Origin: Cichorium intybus
Taxonomy: Eukaryota > Streptophyta > Magnoliopsida > Asterales > Asteraceae
DNA: 64,000 nt
Direction of reading: 5' to 3'
Assembly (NCBI GenBank): GCA_023525715.1
Contig: CM042017.1
Coordinates: 75,683,666-75,747,665, forward strand
Shown here: piece by piece, positions 63,301 to 64,000 of the stretch
How positions within the stretch are numbered: the stretch's first letter is position 1
Layout of the letters: each line of letters opens with the position of its first letter
Program-made: the position numbers and the translations under genes
Notes under the pieces: generated by a model
Database searches by the model: none
Seen by the model: only the letters and a program-made list of their open reading frames with translations
What the model was told of the DNA's origin: nothing

Positions 63301-63383
63301 GATCCGACTTGGTGATTACCTCGTGGAGACTTGGTAATAAGCAGGAGTAGCTGCCAGACAGATTTTATGTTTCGCTTTCGCAT
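60331..63383 (+). other. noncoding body of the non-autonomous Copia
   Basis: About 3 kb without recognisable pol. It contains diverged internal duplications: GGTCGAGTTGGATAGGACTT (60731) versus AGATCCAATGGATAGGATTT (60833), and a unit of about 160-180 bp around GATCTTGATAAGATTCAAGA (62451 and 62620). Two GGAGCGCGT motifs (62021, 62984). Hairpins at 62331-62347 and 62500-62516 differ by a compensatory pair. Short frames here match nothing I know. Confidence 0.6.
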
Positions 63384-64000
63384 GTTTTTCTTCCTGAGTA
63401 ATTTGATTATTCAAATGTCCACAGTCGCTCATACTTTTAGGGAGTAAGTATGAACGAAGACTGTCATGAACTAGTTTGTAGATTGTTTAAGGAGTTAGAC
63501 ATAGCAATAAGATTGCTACAACGTTCATGAATACTTAGAAATAAAGATTTGAGTATTGGATAAACCCGCACTCAATAGATTACTTCATGGATCATATCAT
63601 AAGCAATGTTGAGATGATAACATTTTATGATCTTAAAGTAGAGACATATGAGTTATAATTTGCAAGGCGGTTGTTCACTGATAATACGAAAATGCATCGG
63701 TAACTCGATGTTATAAAACATATTGTTGTGAGTAATTTTGTCTTGTAAAAGATATAAGCATATGAGTCGAAACTTATTCGTTCCTCTACCCTGATGGGAA
63801 ACAGATATCTGTAGGCCTCTCAAAGATTTTGAAGTTGACTGAAAGTGTTGGCCAACCGGGACTAAATTGATGTGTTCAATTAGTAGTCTTAAAGTCATAA
63901 GCAAAATCGAAAATCGAGAAACAGAGTATCAGACCAAGATTAATCTTAATCCATTTCTTGAGTATGAAAGTATCTTGTTGAACGGAGGATCATCTGATCA
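63384..64000 (+). other. 3' noncoding region of the non-autonomous Copia
   Basis: Similar along its length to 15310-15908, including GGATAAACCCGC and GGAGGATCATCTGATCA at the very end. The 3' LTR is expected just outside. Confidence 0.85.

Overview
The window is plant nuclear DNA, and all of its architecture is eukaryotic. Two spliced minus-strand genes flank or interrupt blocks of nested transposable elements. The set of Copia, Gypsy, PIF/Harbinger and small inverted-repeat elements suggests a dicot with a TE-rich genome, possibly a composite; the sequence alone does not fix the species. Nothing prokaryotic (operons, CRISPR, phage) is present.

Layout. 1-1628: a La-domain RNA-binding protein gene (minus, 3' part outside the window). 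2738-3790: a TA-microsatellite-associated MITE holding a second, hAT-like MITE. About 4212-18812: a decayed PIF/Harbinger transposon whose SANT-like ORF is split by a Tork-type Copia (4410-17387). That Copia is in turn split by a complete second Copia (9124-16749). Both Copias have target-site duplications and LTR pairs of equal length that look identical by eye. 19536-22572: a six-exon CCDC25-like gene (minus) with two fold-back elements in its introns. About 25150-33663: a decayed SIRE-like Copia on the minus strand.

33664 to the window end: a non-autonomous Copia related to the complete one at 9124. It keeps a long leader, a broken gag and the 3' noncoding region, but no recognisable protease, integrase, reverse transcriptase or RNase H. 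A minus-strand Tekay/Del-like Gypsy with 3-kb LTRs (34733-58554, duplication TATCT) sits in its leader. Inside that Gypsy's right LTR lies a plus-strand tandem chromovirus array, LTR-internal-LTR-internal-LTR (41612-56250). Its first LTR is truncated and 65 bp of the host LTR are missing at the junction.

The only ordinary cellular genes are the La and CCDC25 genes. Only the Copia at 9124-16749 looks coding-complete. The Tork polyprotein is open but interrupted by that insertion. All other elements are broken.

The signals most worth a second look are RNA/DNA-structure features of the retroelements. (1) A two-tier stem-loop just downstream of the primer-binding site has the same architecture, with a compensatory pair change, in the two Gypsy families. 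(2) GC-rich palindrome arrays lie at the same place in both Gypsy LTRs, between conserved flanks, but have different sequences. (3) The gag-RT part of the tandem Gypsy is A-rich, C-poor and full of small hairpins. (4) Hairpins with compensatory changes also occur in the SIRE-like LTR and in the non-autonomous Copia. Identity and enrichment statements come from reading by eye, not from alignment software.
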